This document shows, piece after piece, positions 63,953 to 64,000 of a stretch of 64,000 nucleotides of DNA (position 1 is its first letter; every line of letters begins with the position of its first letter). Origin of the DNA: an uncultured Lachnospiraceae bacterium (GTDB taxonomy: Bacteria; Bacillota; Clostridia; Lachnospirales; Lachnospiraceae). The notes under the pieces were generated by a model that was given only the letters and a program-made list of their open reading frames with translations, had not been told where the DNA came from and did no database searches. Where the stretch lies: assembly GCA_934320845.1 (NCBI GenBank), contig CAKRFU010000006.1, forward strand, positions 89,085-153,084. The letters are read 5' to 3'. A program made the translations under genes and the position numbers.

Positions 63953-64000
63953 ACTAACTACCTCCCTTATATTTTGTTCACATATAATACTAGACATTGA

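Noticed and set aside
1..64000. tRNA, rRNA, phage, transposase or restriction genes
   Set aside because: None recognised by reading both strands; the only repeats seen are short palindromes and one tandem duplication.

Overview
The window is low-GC bacterial DNA of the Clostridia type, most likely from a gut Lachnospiraceae member. The indications are SD-dependent starts (AGGAGG), TTGACA/TATAAT-type promoters, families typical of that group (DUF4364, DUF1385, a YtrA-type GntR operon, a His-less HPr-like protein) and an Asn/Gln/Tyr-rich Rho. I cannot name the species. No rRNA, tRNA, CRISPR array, transposase or phage gene was seen. No stretch longer than about 270 bases lacks a gene.

Layout. 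1-3.3 kb: the 3' part of a phosphatidylserine decarboxylase gene, an Orn/Lys/Arg decarboxylase and a CgeB-like glycosyltransferase. 3.3-7.5 kb: a complete agr-type peptide quorum-sensing locus in the order agrB, agrD, lipoprotein, LytTR regulator, GHKL kinase. agrB and agrD each have a promoter with the same paired AAAACTGCAA boxes. 7.5-10.2 kb, minus strand: malic enzyme, radical SAM protein (YtqA-like), DUF4364. 10.3-12.3 kb: a YtrA-like GntR repressor with a perfect dyad operator, then an ABC ATPase and permease. 12.5-25.4 kb: housekeeping genes (rho with a prion-like insertion, rpmE, DUF1385/prmC/prfA/trmH-like, NfeD/SPFH, ornithine carbamoyltransferase, birA, coaX, dus, nadA).

25.7-53.4 kb is a large surface-glycan locus. 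A divergent promoter pair at 27.59-27.66 kb drives an O-antigen ligase/polymerase-like protein leftward and a long rightward series. That series holds a polyprenyl-phosphate sugar transferase, a GT4 and many GT2 enzymes, a Wzm/Wzt ABC exporter, a DUF2142 membrane protein, a GT2-DUF2304 pair, a sulfotransferase-like protein and a Wzx flippase. After a strong terminator comes a phosphocholine module: a three-domain wHTH-cytidylyltransferase-choline kinase fusion, a second LicC-like enzyme and a BCCT transporter. It ends in the C-terminal remnant of an LTA-synthase-like gene. Together these suggest a cell-surface polymer that can be decorated with choline phosphate.

53.4-64 kb: galM, a receiver-Hpt phosphorelay protein, a small membrane protein, a Cof-type HAD phosphatase, a YgiQ-type radical SAM protein, a FliD-like orphan, rsmE, a NifS-like cysteine desulfurase with thiI, and a His-less HPr-like protein.

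The features most worth following up are the twin agr promoters, the intergenic region with a duplicated GGCCGTACAC loop at 25.5-25.7 kb, palindromic elements whose ends supply gene stop codons, a trio of two-domain glycosyltransferases with complementary domain decay, and the choline-phosphate gene fusion.
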